From assembly GCA_019973155.2 (NCBI GenBank), contig BPQB01000003.1, positions 1,178,001 through 1,242,000 on the forward strand: 64,000 bases of DNA, read 5' to 3'. This DNA is from Phanerochaete sordida (taxonomy: Eukaryota > Basidiomycota > Agaricomycetes > Polyporales > Phanerochaetaceae). Positions within the stretch are counted from its first letter, which is position 1. Every line of letters starts with the position of its first letter. The notes under the pieces are model-generated. The model did not search any database, was not told the DNA's origin, and was given only the letters and a program-made list of their open reading frames with translations. The position numbers and the translations under genes were made by a program. Shown here piece by piece: positions 46,755-57,064 of the stretch.

Positions 46755-48638
46755 ATGTCCGTGCCGTCACTCCCCACCGCGAAGGCGATCCAGGTCGACA
46801 CCCGGGGTGCGCTCATCCTGGACGAGGAGTCCCCAGAGGTGCGTCCTTGCGTCCGCCGGCCTGCGTCGGACACGTCGTGTGGGCGTTCGCTGACGTCGGG
46901 CGCGCTCCGAAGACGAGGGACAGCAGAGGGATCTACCTGCCCAATTATGTCGAGCCCGTGTCGCACATTGCCGTCGATGTGAGTCTCCACTGCCTGTGTC
47001 TCGTGCCGCACGAACTGAGCGGGTCTGTCCCCGTGCGCAGATTGGCGGGTCCCTGGCGAAGGTCGTGTATTTTACCCGCTCGCCCGACCCACCGGCTTCG
47101 CCGTCAATAGTGGCGACGAGAGGCTCTAGCACGGTCAGCGACTCGTTCACGTCAGGCTCGTCGCCATCCTCTCCTCTCTCTTCCTCGCCTCCACGCGACA
47201 ACCCGCTCTCCGGCTCCCCGTCGAACCCAAGGATAAACGGTGCCCTCACGCCCGCGATCCTCGACGGCCCGCACCACGGCGGCGGCCACCCACCAACCGT
47301 GAGCGGGCTCGCGGCACTCGATCACAGCGCGCTGCACGACTCGTTGCTGCGGCGCGCGTCGGTGCAGCACTTCCCAGGCGGGTCGCTCAACTTCGAACGG
47401 TTCCAGACGGAGCACATCGACGACTGCGTCGCGTTCATCCAGTCGCTCATCGAGCGCAGTGCGCAGCTCAACGGCGTCAGCATCGCGGAGATGCGCGAGA
47501 GCGTGAAGATCATGACTACTGGCGGCGGCGCGCACCGCTTCCACGAGCTCTTCTCTGAGCAGCTCCAGGTCGAGGTCCGCCGCGAGGACGAGATGGAGTG
47601 CCTCATTGAGGGCCTCAAATTCTTCACGCTCATTCCGGATGAAGTGTACTACTTCTCGGACGAGCTCATTCACTCCGTCTCGCATCCGGTGCGGGGATGC
47701 CTGAACGGCAAGGACGGCGTGTACGAACGGCCAAGCCCAGATCCCCCAAAATACGCAGTCTCGTTCGAGTCAAACCCGACACCACAGCTTCCATGTCTAC
47801 TCGTTAACATCGGTTCCGGTGTCTCGATCATCAAGGTGGACGAAGATGGGTCGTTTGAGCGTGTGAGCGGAACGAGTCTCGGAGGAGGGACTCTATGGGG
47901 GCTTCTCAGCCTACTAACGCCTGCGACTACATTCGATGGTGAGTCCCTGTCATACCTGCTCCGAACAACCCATAATCGTTGATTCCGTTTCAGAGATGCT
48001 GTCCCTCTCGGAAAAGGGAGACAATGCCACGGTTGATATGCTTGTCGGCGACATCTACGGGCAGGACTACGGACGCGTCGGTCTTAAGTCGACGACGATA
48101 GCGAGCTCATTTGGCAAGGTCTTCTCAATGAAGGGTGGAAAGAAAGGCACGTTCTCGGCAGAGGATATCAGCAAGTCGCTGCTATATGCTGTGTCGAATA
48201 ACATCGGTCAGATTGCGTACGTGAATTGGTCGCAGTGCTATCATGCCACCATCGGAACTGACTGCTGCCATCGCCCGGTGTCTCACACACAGATATATGA
48301 ATGCTGAGAAGTACGGTCTGGATCGGATATACTTTGGTGGCTGCTTTATTCGAGGTGCGTCATGAGCCCGATGCAATTGTGTGTGGGACCGCAGCTGAAG
48401 ATGCCCCTTTCAGGACACGCTGCGACGATCAGCACGCTGTCATACGCTATCAGGTTCTGGAGCAAAGGGACTAAACGCGCCCTGTTCCTCCGACACGAGG
48501 GGTTCTTGTGAGTTCCACGATACCTCAGCTGAGACACTTGAGCACTGCTAACCGTTCTCGTGTGTGTTCCACAGGGGGGCGATCGGCGCCTGGATTAAGA
48601 ACTTTGGTGAAGAGGGCGCCCGAGAAGCGCAACGATAA
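46755..48638 (+). CDS. CAB1: Pantothenate kinase, eukaryotic type II
   Basis: This is the ATP-dependent first step of coenzyme A synthesis. MSVPSLPTAKAIQVDTRGAL leads, through an intron that must end at CCGAAG (about 46913), into TRDSRGIYLPNYVEPVSHIA and the P-loop-like VDIGGSLAKVVYFTRS. A long Ser/Pro/Gly-rich insertion (about 90 residues) follows, then FPGGSLNFERFQT, MTTGGGAHRFHELF, LLVNIGSGVSIIKV, SGTSLGGGTLWGLLSLLT and IYFGGCFIRGHAATISTLSY. The C-terminal FWSKGTKRALFLRHEGFLG and GAIGAWIK match the family closely. The end is EEGAREAQR. No obvious mitochondrial signal. The insertion right after the first nucleotide-binding strand is unusually large. Confidence 0.93.
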
Positions 48639-49785
48639 CGGGCAGCCAAGGGCTGGGCGATTGAATACGACTCAAACACACTCGCACGGGACGAGCCTGC
48701 ACAGCACTACGATATTTACGGAGAAGATCAATCAAGTCACGGACGCTGTACCTTATCATGTCTGGAGTTTCTGGGCTGCTTCGCATCTGCGCAGGGTGGT
48801 TGTTGCTATAGCGTTATTACACCGAGTAATAGGTATGGAGGGAAAGATTTGATGGGGACGACCTGACAGGCGATGCTCGCGGTAGGACTCCGTGCCGGAG
48901 CTCCTGGCGGTGGGCTTCGTAATGGAGGACACGAGGGCAGGTGAAAACGCTGATATCTGCGGAAAATAGCCTGTGTGACCACAGAGACACGTCATGGGCG
49001 AGCGGAAGGTCATAGAAGGGCTGAATGCGAGGAGAAAGATAACCCGGTGCTGAATGCTCCATGCACAGCGTCCGATCTGCAGGGACCTAGGGCGTAAGTT
49101 GGCGAGGGCGTTCCTTCGCAACAGGAGGAGCCGCAGTGTTTCGAGTGGGAGCACGTTGGCTGGGGCATACCCAGGCGGGCCCTTGTCGGGATGGACGAGG
49201 AGCTCGAGGAGGACAGAGAGGCCGAAACTGAGCGTGATTGCCATGGGCTAGACGCCCATAAATTAGCAAGTGTGGGTTACCGGAAGCGGCAGGTGTGTGG
49301 ACAGCCCCACGTGGGGAGGACAAGGAATCTGGCGGACAGGCACAGGCCATCGCTGCCACAGCTTGTCATCATACAACTACTCATTTCCATCACTCCCGGG
49401 AGCACTGGTCCATGAGTAATATCTGCCGCTGATCGCCTCCTGTCTCGTCGCGATTCTGCACAGCGAGCAGCGCACCGACTGCAGCGTCGACGGCCGTGAG
49501 CAGACGAAAGCGAGCCCAGTCGGCACGAATGGGTCGGTCGCAATATCAGCAGCTGCGAGGGGCGGCCGAATTCGGGGTTACGGAGTGTTTATGATGCAAA
49601 TTACGGTTGCGTGAGACAATAGACGGATTTGGCAGCTGCAGTTGGTTATTAGCACCTCATGAAATTTCCCTCTGCCGAGCTGCTGCTGTCAGCTCGCTGT
49701 ATAGCTCCTTCCCCCTTTCATTTCCCGTCCTTCCTCTTGCCTCCGTACCACCATCCAATACCTCGTCGCCCCCCGTCCCACCGCC
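48639..49785. other. Intergenic region with a possible small unassigned minus-strand gene
   Basis: On the minus strand, 49436-49530 reads DWARFRLLTAVDAAVGALLA then VQNRDETGGDQRQILLMD, and 49090-49244 reads MAITLSFGLSVLLELLVHPD followed by NVLPLETLRLLLLRRNALA. Both look protein-like and could be exons of one short membrane protein, but I could not join them with convincing splice sites and do not recognise the family. A CT-rich tract at about 49700-49760 probably belongs to the homeodomain gene promoter. Confidence 0.3.
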
Positions 49786-51578
49786 ATGGTACCTGCCTAC
49801 GGTGCCTGGTCCCAGTCCCCTACCTCGACACCCGCCGCACTCAGAGAAGCGCAACGGCTCCCGCAGCCCTCGTCGTCGTACCATGATTCCAAGGACAAGC
49901 CCAAGAAGCCTCGCCATCGTCACTCGGCCTACCAGCTCGCTGCACTCAACGAGCTGTACGAGAGAGACGAACACCCTCCGCTTGAGGACCGGACGTCGCT
50001 GGCAGAGCGGTTAGACATGTCAGTCGAGCCCAACTTTTGCTTTGTCGTTATGGGCGCCTGATGGGTCTTTGTTCGCCGAATCGCAGGGAGGTCAAGACGG
50101 TCAACGCTTGGTTCCAGAACAAACGAGCTTCGACCAAGAAGCGGTCAAATAAGGCAGGCAGCACCAGCACCAGCATTAGCACTAGCCCCAGCGCGAACAG
50201 CAGAGAGAACAACGCGCACTGCGAGCTGCCTCCCATCTCGACTCTCCTGGCTTCTGTTGCGCCGCCAAACTCTCACCCAAGCGCGCTTCGCAGTGCCCAC
50301 TTTGAGTACGACGAGCTGTCTGAGGACGAGTACTCGGACAGGCTCCCGCAACTCGTCCAGCACCAGCAGTCCAACTTCTACGCAGGCAATCCCCAGCACC
50401 GCCATCTTTTTGATACAGAGACAAGCATGCTCAGGAAAGGCCGTTCACGCCCTTCTGCCGCCCAGACGGAGGAGCTCCGGAAGCTCTACGATGCGAACCC
50501 GCATCCCTCAAAGGAGGCAAGAGAAGAGCTCGGACTTCGAATTGGAATGTATGTCTAATCCCTCTCCCACGCGGCCAGAATTCTGTGGAACTTACACCGC
50601 ACCCTGCATATCAGGCGCTATCAAAGCGTAACCAACTGGTTCCAGAATCAGCGCAGCATCGCGAAAAAGCGCAAGGAAGAGGATGTCCCTATCGTGTTGA
50701 GCACGCTCAGTGCGTCCTCGTCGAGAGGACATGGACATCCGTTCTCGTCGTTCCCACCGTCCTCTAGCGTCGCGCACCCCTCGCTCGGCGTCCCACCTGT
50801 TAAAGGTCACCCATCTCTGCCGAGCCTCCCTCTGCCGCCCAGAGCACGGCGCTCACCTAGTGCAGCTTCTTTCATGGACAGCCGGGCTTCTTCTCCCCGC
50901 CCTGTCCCCTACAGCGCAGCCATCACTGAGCGCGCCTCCTCAGTCAGCAGTCGTTCTCGCCGCACTCGGCCCGAGCCCTATCAACTCGAGGCGCTCAAGA
51001 GGCTCTTCCAGCGAACGGCGACGCCCTCCATCGAGGAGCGCGGTGCACTTGCTCTCGAGATCAACATGGACGTCGGCAAGGTCACGAACTGGTTCAGGAA
51101 TCTGCGGCAGACTGCCCGGAAACGGTCGAAACAGGTTTCTGGCTCTGATGAGGACGACGACATGTCGAACTACAACGACATCTCGAGGAACGTCTCGCGC
51201 GAAAGTTCCCCAATCTCTATGGGCCCCTCCGAGGACTACATGGCGACAGTCCCACACGAGGCGCTCCGGACAAAACGCCATGCCGATGACTCTCGCAATC
51301 GGATGTACACACACGCGTCTAACTCACGGTCATCGGACATGGCCAGCGAAGAAGACTTCCAGGAGGCTGTCACCCCATCCCCAGTGTCTTCGCCGTATCC
51401 TGCTGTGCCCGTCTCCGCGCCGTTTGCGCAGAAGCTCGTCGACTTCGCCCCGCATGTTCGCCGAGACATCTCAGTCGCCGTCGGCGCGCTGACGTTCGCC
51501 GAAGTCGAGCGGGCGCCGGGTGTGACGATCGAGGACGCGATGCTGCTGCTCGACTTCTCCAACAGCTTCGTGCGGTAA
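49786..51578 (+). CDS. Transcription factor with three homeodomains
   Basis: Splicing introns 50019-50086 and 50549-50614 gives 552 residues with three complete homeodomains: residues about 41-98 (recognition helix NAWFQNKRASTKKR), 196-252 (TNWFQNQRSIAKKR) and 346-403 (TNWFRNLRQTARKR). All have the W-F-x-N core; none shows the three-residue TALE loop insertion. The linkers are Ser/Pro-rich, with an acidic patch after the third domain. The first and second homeodomains are each split by an intron at the same Met codon (AT|G) between helices 2 and 3; the third has that codon intact. It is not arranged as a mating-type HD1/HD2 pair. Nuclear DNA-binding regulator by inference; target unknown. Confidence 0.9.
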
Positions 51579-53589
51579 TCACTAAAAGTAATGTAAGTGT
51601 CGCACTCTTACTTGTCTCAGTGCGGAAGGATCTGACAGCTCCCTGATCGTCATCCAGACCTCGTTTATAATCAAGCTTCTTGATGAACGTGCAGTGATCT
51701 CCATTACCGTAACGCCCATGCGCACAAACACGCATTATACGCCAGGCTTCGTTCCGCCGATCCTGCCGCGCACCGCCATATTTATCCATGCCTCGCCCGC
51801 CCACTTGCCGCTGCCAGGCCCATTTCACCACTACAGTATCCTTATTATGTATATCCCCAACCTTTGCTCCCTTCGCCGACAGCGCTCTCTACGATCTTGC
51901 CATCTTGCATCGTTGCCACCGCTCTGCATGTGCTCCGCCTCGCACCCCCAAGCCCGCGCCGCCACTAAACCATCCCCATCTCACATTCGAACGGTATCCT
52001 ATCGATTGGCACTGGCGTCTTCTCCGGCTTCTTCTTCGTACCATAGCCCCTGCGCACACTTCTCCTTCGCATCGCAATACCCCGGTTCCCCCAAACTTAC
52101 GCGCTTCCTGCCATAGTATCATACTGCCCGGACGCCCTTCATCCGCCGTGCTGAAGATTATATTTATGTACAATGTGCCCCGCTGTATCCTCGACATGCA
52201 TACATGCTGCAGTGCTTCCTCGTGACAATGCGGAATGAGAGACAAGGTTCACCTCGGACAGACGTGTACGCAGTGCTGTTGGTGTACGTCAGGGTCCGCC
52301 TGGCGACGTCGCGCGGACATATGGTGAACGTTAACCCCAGGTAGCCAGGCACCGCAAATGTGCTTGCGTCGGGCATTCTCGCTATGTCTCGCCTGCTCGC
52401 CTCAGCTCAAGCGAGCTCCGAAGAAGTCATCGTCGAGCCCGGAGGAAGACGGCCGCACACGACCGGCCTCGCGTTCCCGGGCACATATGCCGCGGGCGCG
52501 TTCGCGTCAGCTGGGTCCTCCGAGGTACTAGGAAAGGCGTTCATTGGGTTTAAGCTCCTGCTCGGGAGGCGCAGGCGGTGCTCCTCGCCACAGTCCACTC
52601 GATCGGGCACGTACGCGTAAGTTAGGACGGGAGATGGCGATGGCGAGGGCAGTGTCCGCTAACTCTGGAGCACGGCAGGCTGCGCAAGCTGCGCGTACAA
52701 TCAAAGCCAGGCGGAGTGCGTACCCTCATTGAACATATATTGAGACTTGGGGCACGCAGGGCGGGCGAAAGTGCGTCGCGACTCGCAAGGACGCGAGAGG
52801 GCCAACGCTTGCATGACGGCCCGCGTCCAGGCGCGACAGTCACAGCACGGACGCGCCGTGACAATCTCTCACTGCAACCACCACCCCCGCACTCTCTTGT
52901 GGGCCTGCGAACATGGCCTACTGTACCGAATGGCGTGACGACAGCGCTCGCTGTGTCAGAAGTCTGAAAAGCGCCTCATGAGATTTCGGCCTCGATTCGT
53001 CCCGGCGCCTGCAGGGGAGTCCCCGTGATGGCATCGTGAGAGACTCGCGAGATTATCTGGGGTCTCTGCACGGTCTCACGTCGTTATCTTGAGCCAATGA
53101 GCATCCCGCTGCGCATCGCGAGGCGCTCAAGGGACGGCAGTGACGAGGCTTCCGCGAGGTATACCCTCTGTTCTGCCCTCACCATCTTTCCCCCTCACTC
53201 AGTAAATTATATACTGCTTTTATCTGCATACTGGGTGCCATCCCGCTACTTCGTGCTATCTACAGGTATGTCTTCATCTTCTGACACTCACCGCGGCCGC
53301 GGTTCGCATGTACGACGCATCGCGCGAGAGGCTCTAGGAGGTGAGTGGTGCTCATGCAGCGATGCCAGCCTGCGCGGCTCGCATAGTATTGACGATTTAC
53401 TGCTTGCAGACGATACCTGCAACATGCCCGCGAGTAACGACGCGGAAAATGCGGCTGCCAGCAAGTGGCGGAAGCGCGGTATCGGGCTAGAGGCGTACGC
53501 CGCACGCTCGCTCGGCGCATGCATGCTGAGCGCCGTCCCGAGCAGCGAGACCCGCAGCGGGGCGGCATGTAGCGCCTCGGGGGTCAGTT
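51579..53589. other. Gene-free region after the homeodomain gene
   Basis: No intact gene recognised. 52386-52620 (+) reads MSRLLASAQASSEEVIVEPG then TTGLAFPGTYAAGAFASAG; it looks protein-like but has no family I can name. The stretch 53400-53589, minus strand, may continue the polyketide synthase relic (LLGTALSMHAPSERAAYASS then PIPRFRHLLA). Confidence 0.35.
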
Positions 53590-54610
53590 CCGCGGCCCGG
53601 GCTTCATGTAGTATGGCACCCAGAAGCACGTTTGCGCGAAGGGGTGCGCGGGGAGGTCCGTGAGGTGCGCAGCGGGCGCGGCGTCTGCGAAGACGGCGTG
53701 CCAGTCGTCCGCGACGCTGCTGATATACAAACCCGTGCGTGCAGCGCGGCACCCACACAGAGCATCTAGAGGCACGTCGAGTGCGGGAGGAGCTCGAAGA
53801 CGAGCGTGGGGCGCACAGAGGCGGTGTAGGCGAGCGGCGGACGCCATGCGCGAACTGCACGAGCGCACGGGCATGCGCCGCGAAGTAGACGTGGAAAGGA
53901 GTGTGTTGTGCGAGCAGATGAGCGTGCCGTGGACGTTCGAGAGCACGGGGATGCGCGGTGCGCGGAGCAGCACGGCCGCGGCGAATGCGGTGACCGTGAG
54001 GTCGTCGAGGTTGGGGGCCATCGCGGCGGAGCGGTAGGCGAAGGGCACGGCGACGCGCGTGCACTGCGGTCCGCGGACTTTATTGCGGCCTGCAGCGGCG
54101 CACAGCCCGCGCCGCCACGAGGACCGCCATCGCCGTCACTGTTGTCGTCGACGCGCATGGGCGCCGCGTACCGTCACGGTATACGCTGTGTCCGCGAGTG
54201 TTGAGACGTCATGCACGCGCCCGAGGGCCGCGATGTACGCGCCGCGCTGCGCGGCGGCGGCGGCGGCGGCGAGAAATGCAGCGAAGGCGCGGGCGGCGAT
54301 GGGTGCCGAAGTCGTTGAGGAGCGCGGTGTGCAGTACCGCGGCGCGGGGGCCCCGGCATGTGCACCAACGGGACGACGAGCCCGTCGCCGTCACCGAAAC
54401 CCAGCGCGGCGTGCGGCGTGCGCAGCGACGGCGCGCGGGACCGCCGCGCGGCGAAGCATGCGCAGCAGCTTTGCGTGCGACGCATCCCCCGAGGCAGCCC
54501 CGGCGTGCTCAAGGTTCGCCTTCACGGATGCGACGAAGAGCGTGACCGCTCGCGCACCCGGCGCGAGCACGGCGAGCTCGAGGGCCGGATCGCCCGCGCG
54601 GATGTCTGTG
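53590..54610 (-). pseudogene. Decayed KS-AT fragment of a type I polyketide synthase
   Basis: The minus strand holds, in correct order but in shifting frames, pieces of a fungal iterative PKS. First is the C-terminal ketosynthase (54591-54394): ALELAVLAPGARAVTL then VASVKANLEHAGAASG, where the third catalytic His remains but the family G and E are changed. Next are LLNDFG (near 54305-54322; family LLNNFGAAGSN) and HDVSTLADTAYTVT (near 54190-54230; family PDVAYT-ARR). Then comes the AT C-terminal half: VPFAYRSAAMAPNLDDL, APRIPVLSNVHGTLI, then in another frame YFAAHARALVQFAHGV, then RPTLVFELLPHSTCL and LPAHPFAQTCFWVPYY. The AT nucleophile region (GHSxGE) and all upstream KS are missing. It cannot make an enzyme. 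Confidence 0.75.
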
Positions 54611-54754
54611 TGCGTGTCAGCGGGGGTACAGTATGTGCGCAGTGCACAAGGGCGCGCACCGGTGGAGTGCGCGTTGACAACGCTAACGTCGTCCGCCGGC
54701 CTCCGCTTGCTCTCAAATAACTGCTTCTTGTAATGAATCTCATTTCGATTATCA

Positions 54755-55300
54755 GCGCCGCCGCGCATGCACTTGAACGTGCGACACTGCGCTTTATAAC
54801 GACGCATTGCTCGCAGGGCATGACTGCCTGCGAGCTGCAATGCTCGGTGACTGGCGGCACCGCGCAGGCAGGACACGCGACGCTGCCCTTCATAGTAGCG
54901 TGCTCGCGGTGCACCACTTCCGGTTACCAGCGGCGGCGCGCAAGCGGGATGCGCAGCGCAGCCTTTCGTAACACTCGCGGGGCATGACACCCCGCGAGTT
55001 CCAACGCTCGGTGACCTCGGCAGCGCTGCGCAGACAGGACGCGCGAAGCCGTCTTTTGTATCCCTCGCAGGATACGGCTTCCCGCGAGCTGCGACGTCCG
55101 GTAAAGTTCTTAACAGCCGCGATGCGCAGGCACGGCGCGCGACGCCGCCTTTCGTACCGCTCGCGGGACTTGACTTCTCGCGAGCTCCAAGGCCGTTCGG
55201 TCATTTCGACGGCGCTGCGCAGGTAGGACGCGCGACGCCGCCCATCGTCCACAACGGGCTCTCGGGGCATTACTTGCCGCGAGCTGCGACGTTCGGTTAG
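54755..55300. repeat. Six-unit diverged tandem array with internal hairpins
   Basis: A block GCGCAggxaGGACGCGCGA recurs at about 54763, 54862, 54938, 55028, 55124 and 55217, so units are 76-99 bp. Most units then carry a stem-loop of the form CTCGCxGG, a short loop often containing GCATGAC, and CCxGCGAG, followed by GCTGCxAxGxTCGGT. The clearest stem is 54973-54982 with 54990-54999 (10 bp, 7-nt loop). A degenerate seventh unit may follow near 55330. No open reading frame runs through the array. Confidence 0.75.
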
Positions 55301-55430
55301 GACCTGAGAGCGTAGTAGCCCCGAGTCTCGAGCACGAGCGGCGCAGGCCGCGCCTCTTTACAGTGGCCGGGTTTGTCTTCGTCCGGTACGTCCCTTGGAA
55401 CTAATACATATCACTGCAACGCGCCGCGTG

Positions 55431-55478
55431 TTCGACGTCTCAGGAGGCGTGCTTGAACACGCCTCCTGAGACGTCGAA
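55431..55478. repeat. Perfect 21-bp inverted repeat with 6-nt loop
   Basis: Positions 55431-55451 (TTCGACGTCTCAGGAGGCGT plus G) are the exact reverse complement of 55458-55478; the loop is CTTGAA. This is a strong cruciform or hairpin former. No T-run follows, so a Pol III terminator is unlikely. Confidence 0.9.
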
Positions 55479-55735
55479 TACCGTGGACAACTGCTGCGAT
55501 GTCCCACCCCGCCCCGCCGAACAGCACACTCCTGTCTGCCGCCTGCTGCATGATGACGCACCTGGTAGGACCGTCAGCCCATGGCAATACATAGCTGTGA
55601 ACCACTCTGGAGATCTATGCCGCCGCGTTCGACGCTTGGAACGCACCCGCGTGCGGAGCAGCCTCAAGGGTGTCTCGCGTTGCCTCATGAGGCGTCAAGG
55701 GTCGAACATCAGGGATGGGGAAACACTGCCAATAT

Positions 55736-55985
55736 GGCCCGGTAGCTCAGTAGTTTTGTTACCACGAAAGTAAGTCCAAGGTCGCGGGTTCGAATCCCAG
55801 TAAACTCACAATTTAAAAATTACCAGGTCAATTGAACGCCAGTAAGCCTTGATAAGAAATAACAGCAAAGGTAAGTAAGCAGTCTAATCAAAATAAGCAC
55901 GCTAACTGATAAATAAGCAGCGGCTACAGTACAAGTAAGTAAGGTAGTGTAACTGGGTAAGTAGGATAGTAGTAAAGCCTGGTAA
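55736..55985 (+). mobile_element. tRNA-like SINE head with AT-rich tail
   Basis: An A box (TAGCTCAGTAG, 55743-55753) and a perfect B box (GGTTCGAATCC, 55787-55797) are spaced as in a Pol III promoter. However, the acceptor, D and T stems do not pair and no CCA-type end is possible, so it is not a working tRNA. It is followed by a low-GC segment (55801-55985) with repeated GTAAGTAAG-type motifs at about 55871, 55934, 55957 and 55980. This head-plus-tail form is typical of a tRNA-derived SINE; a lone tRNA pseudogene is the alternative. Confidence 0.55.
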
Positions 55986-56056
55986 GTAAGCGCAGAATGA
56001 ACCGGTCGGGGCGTTTATTTTTCTTGCGGGTTCCCTGGGGCGCTCATACTGCATCA

Positions 56057-56168
56057 CGAGGCAACGGGCGCTGCCTCGCGGGCTCTCACGGGGATAGCGT
56101 TCCCCCCTTGAGGCATCGCGATCCAGCGCCTTTTCTCGGCCTATCGCGAGGCACCGCGGTGCCTCGCG
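56057..56168. repeat. Cluster of short palindromes
   Basis: CGAGGCA (56057-56063) faces TGCCTCG (56072-56078). Positions 56145-56168 are a perfect 24-nt palindrome without spacer (half-site CGCGAGGCACCG). The same GAGGC/GCCTC core recurs at 55682-55693 (GCCTCATGAGGC). Confidence 0.8.
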
Positions 56169-57064
56169 GGTAGGCGTTAAAGTTTCTGACATGGGCTCAG
56201 CACGCTCGCAGGTGAACTTGCTGCATGTTGGCAGCCACTTGGAGTTGCTGCTGTTGCTGCACTCGTCGCGCGTGTAATTACGTCTAGCGGAAACCACATA
56301 AGTCGTGCGTGTGTTTCTTCCCTACTCTATGTCGGGTCATTCACAGAGTATATCTTGAAACAGCATGCTATGCATTGACAAACAGTTTATTGCAGCCTCG
56401 AGTATCGTGCAAGTGATTAAACATTAAGATTTCAGACTGTGGTCTGTACACCATCGACGAGACCATGACAACATCTGATCAGCCAGGACTCAACAAGAAC
56501 AGTGGAGATCTCGCGTTTACGGCCACATCTTTTTTATCGACGAATCCTACTCTTGACCAACGCTGGGCGAAGGGACCCCCTGCTCCCGACGCGAGCAGAT
56601 GTGGCTGATCATACCTGCTGATACTCGGGACACAATGTCAGTGACTCACTCGGTCCCTATATCTGTGGCGTGGCAGGGTGCCAGACACAGCGGAGCATGC
56701 TACGGCGGTACGAAGTTCACGGACCCTATCATTAATATTTGCATCGATGCTCCCTCCCGACTCTGCGAGCCGATTTGGGCGACCTCGGATACGAAGGTAC
56801 TCCTAATATCGGGGTCAGGTTTAAGTCCGCTCCGATCATTATCGCAAGACGAAGATATCATCGTTGTCCGAGTATCGTAAATACAGCCTCGTGCTGATAT
56901 ACGTCAACCGATGCTTCATTTCCAGATCGCGCAGTGTTGTGCTATCAGGTGACTGCAGAAATCAGTTGTTGCCTCCTACTCCCACGTAGCCTGCTGGAGG
57001 TATGTACATGATATTGACCTATGTGCACTCACGTTAATGAAATTCTGTATGCTAGGTGGACCTA
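56169..57064. other. Gene-free stretch upstream of the F-box gene
   Basis: No recognised gene. An intron-like GTATGT...GCTAG segment at about 57000-57055 ends just before the F-box start, so the F-box transcript may have an upstream exon, probably 5' UTR. Confidence 0.4.

Noticed and set aside
49786..51578. Mating-type A locus homeodomain gene
   Set aside because: No divergent HD1/HD2 partner, and three homeodomains in one protein; a general regulator is more likely.
52386..52620. LPMO-like fragment suggested by GLAFPGTYAAG
   Set aside because: The resemblance is too short; no copper-binding His or other AA9 motif nearby.
53590..54610. Working polyketide synthase gene
   Set aside because: Frames change several times, the AT nucleophile region is missing and the KS N-terminus is absent.
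54755..55300. CRISPR array
   Set aside because: Units are diverged along their whole length with no constant-repeat/unique-spacer pattern, and the genome is eukaryotic.
55736..55808. Functional tRNA gene
   Set aside because: A and B boxes are present, but acceptor, D and T stems do not pair, so it was called a SINE head or pseudogene.
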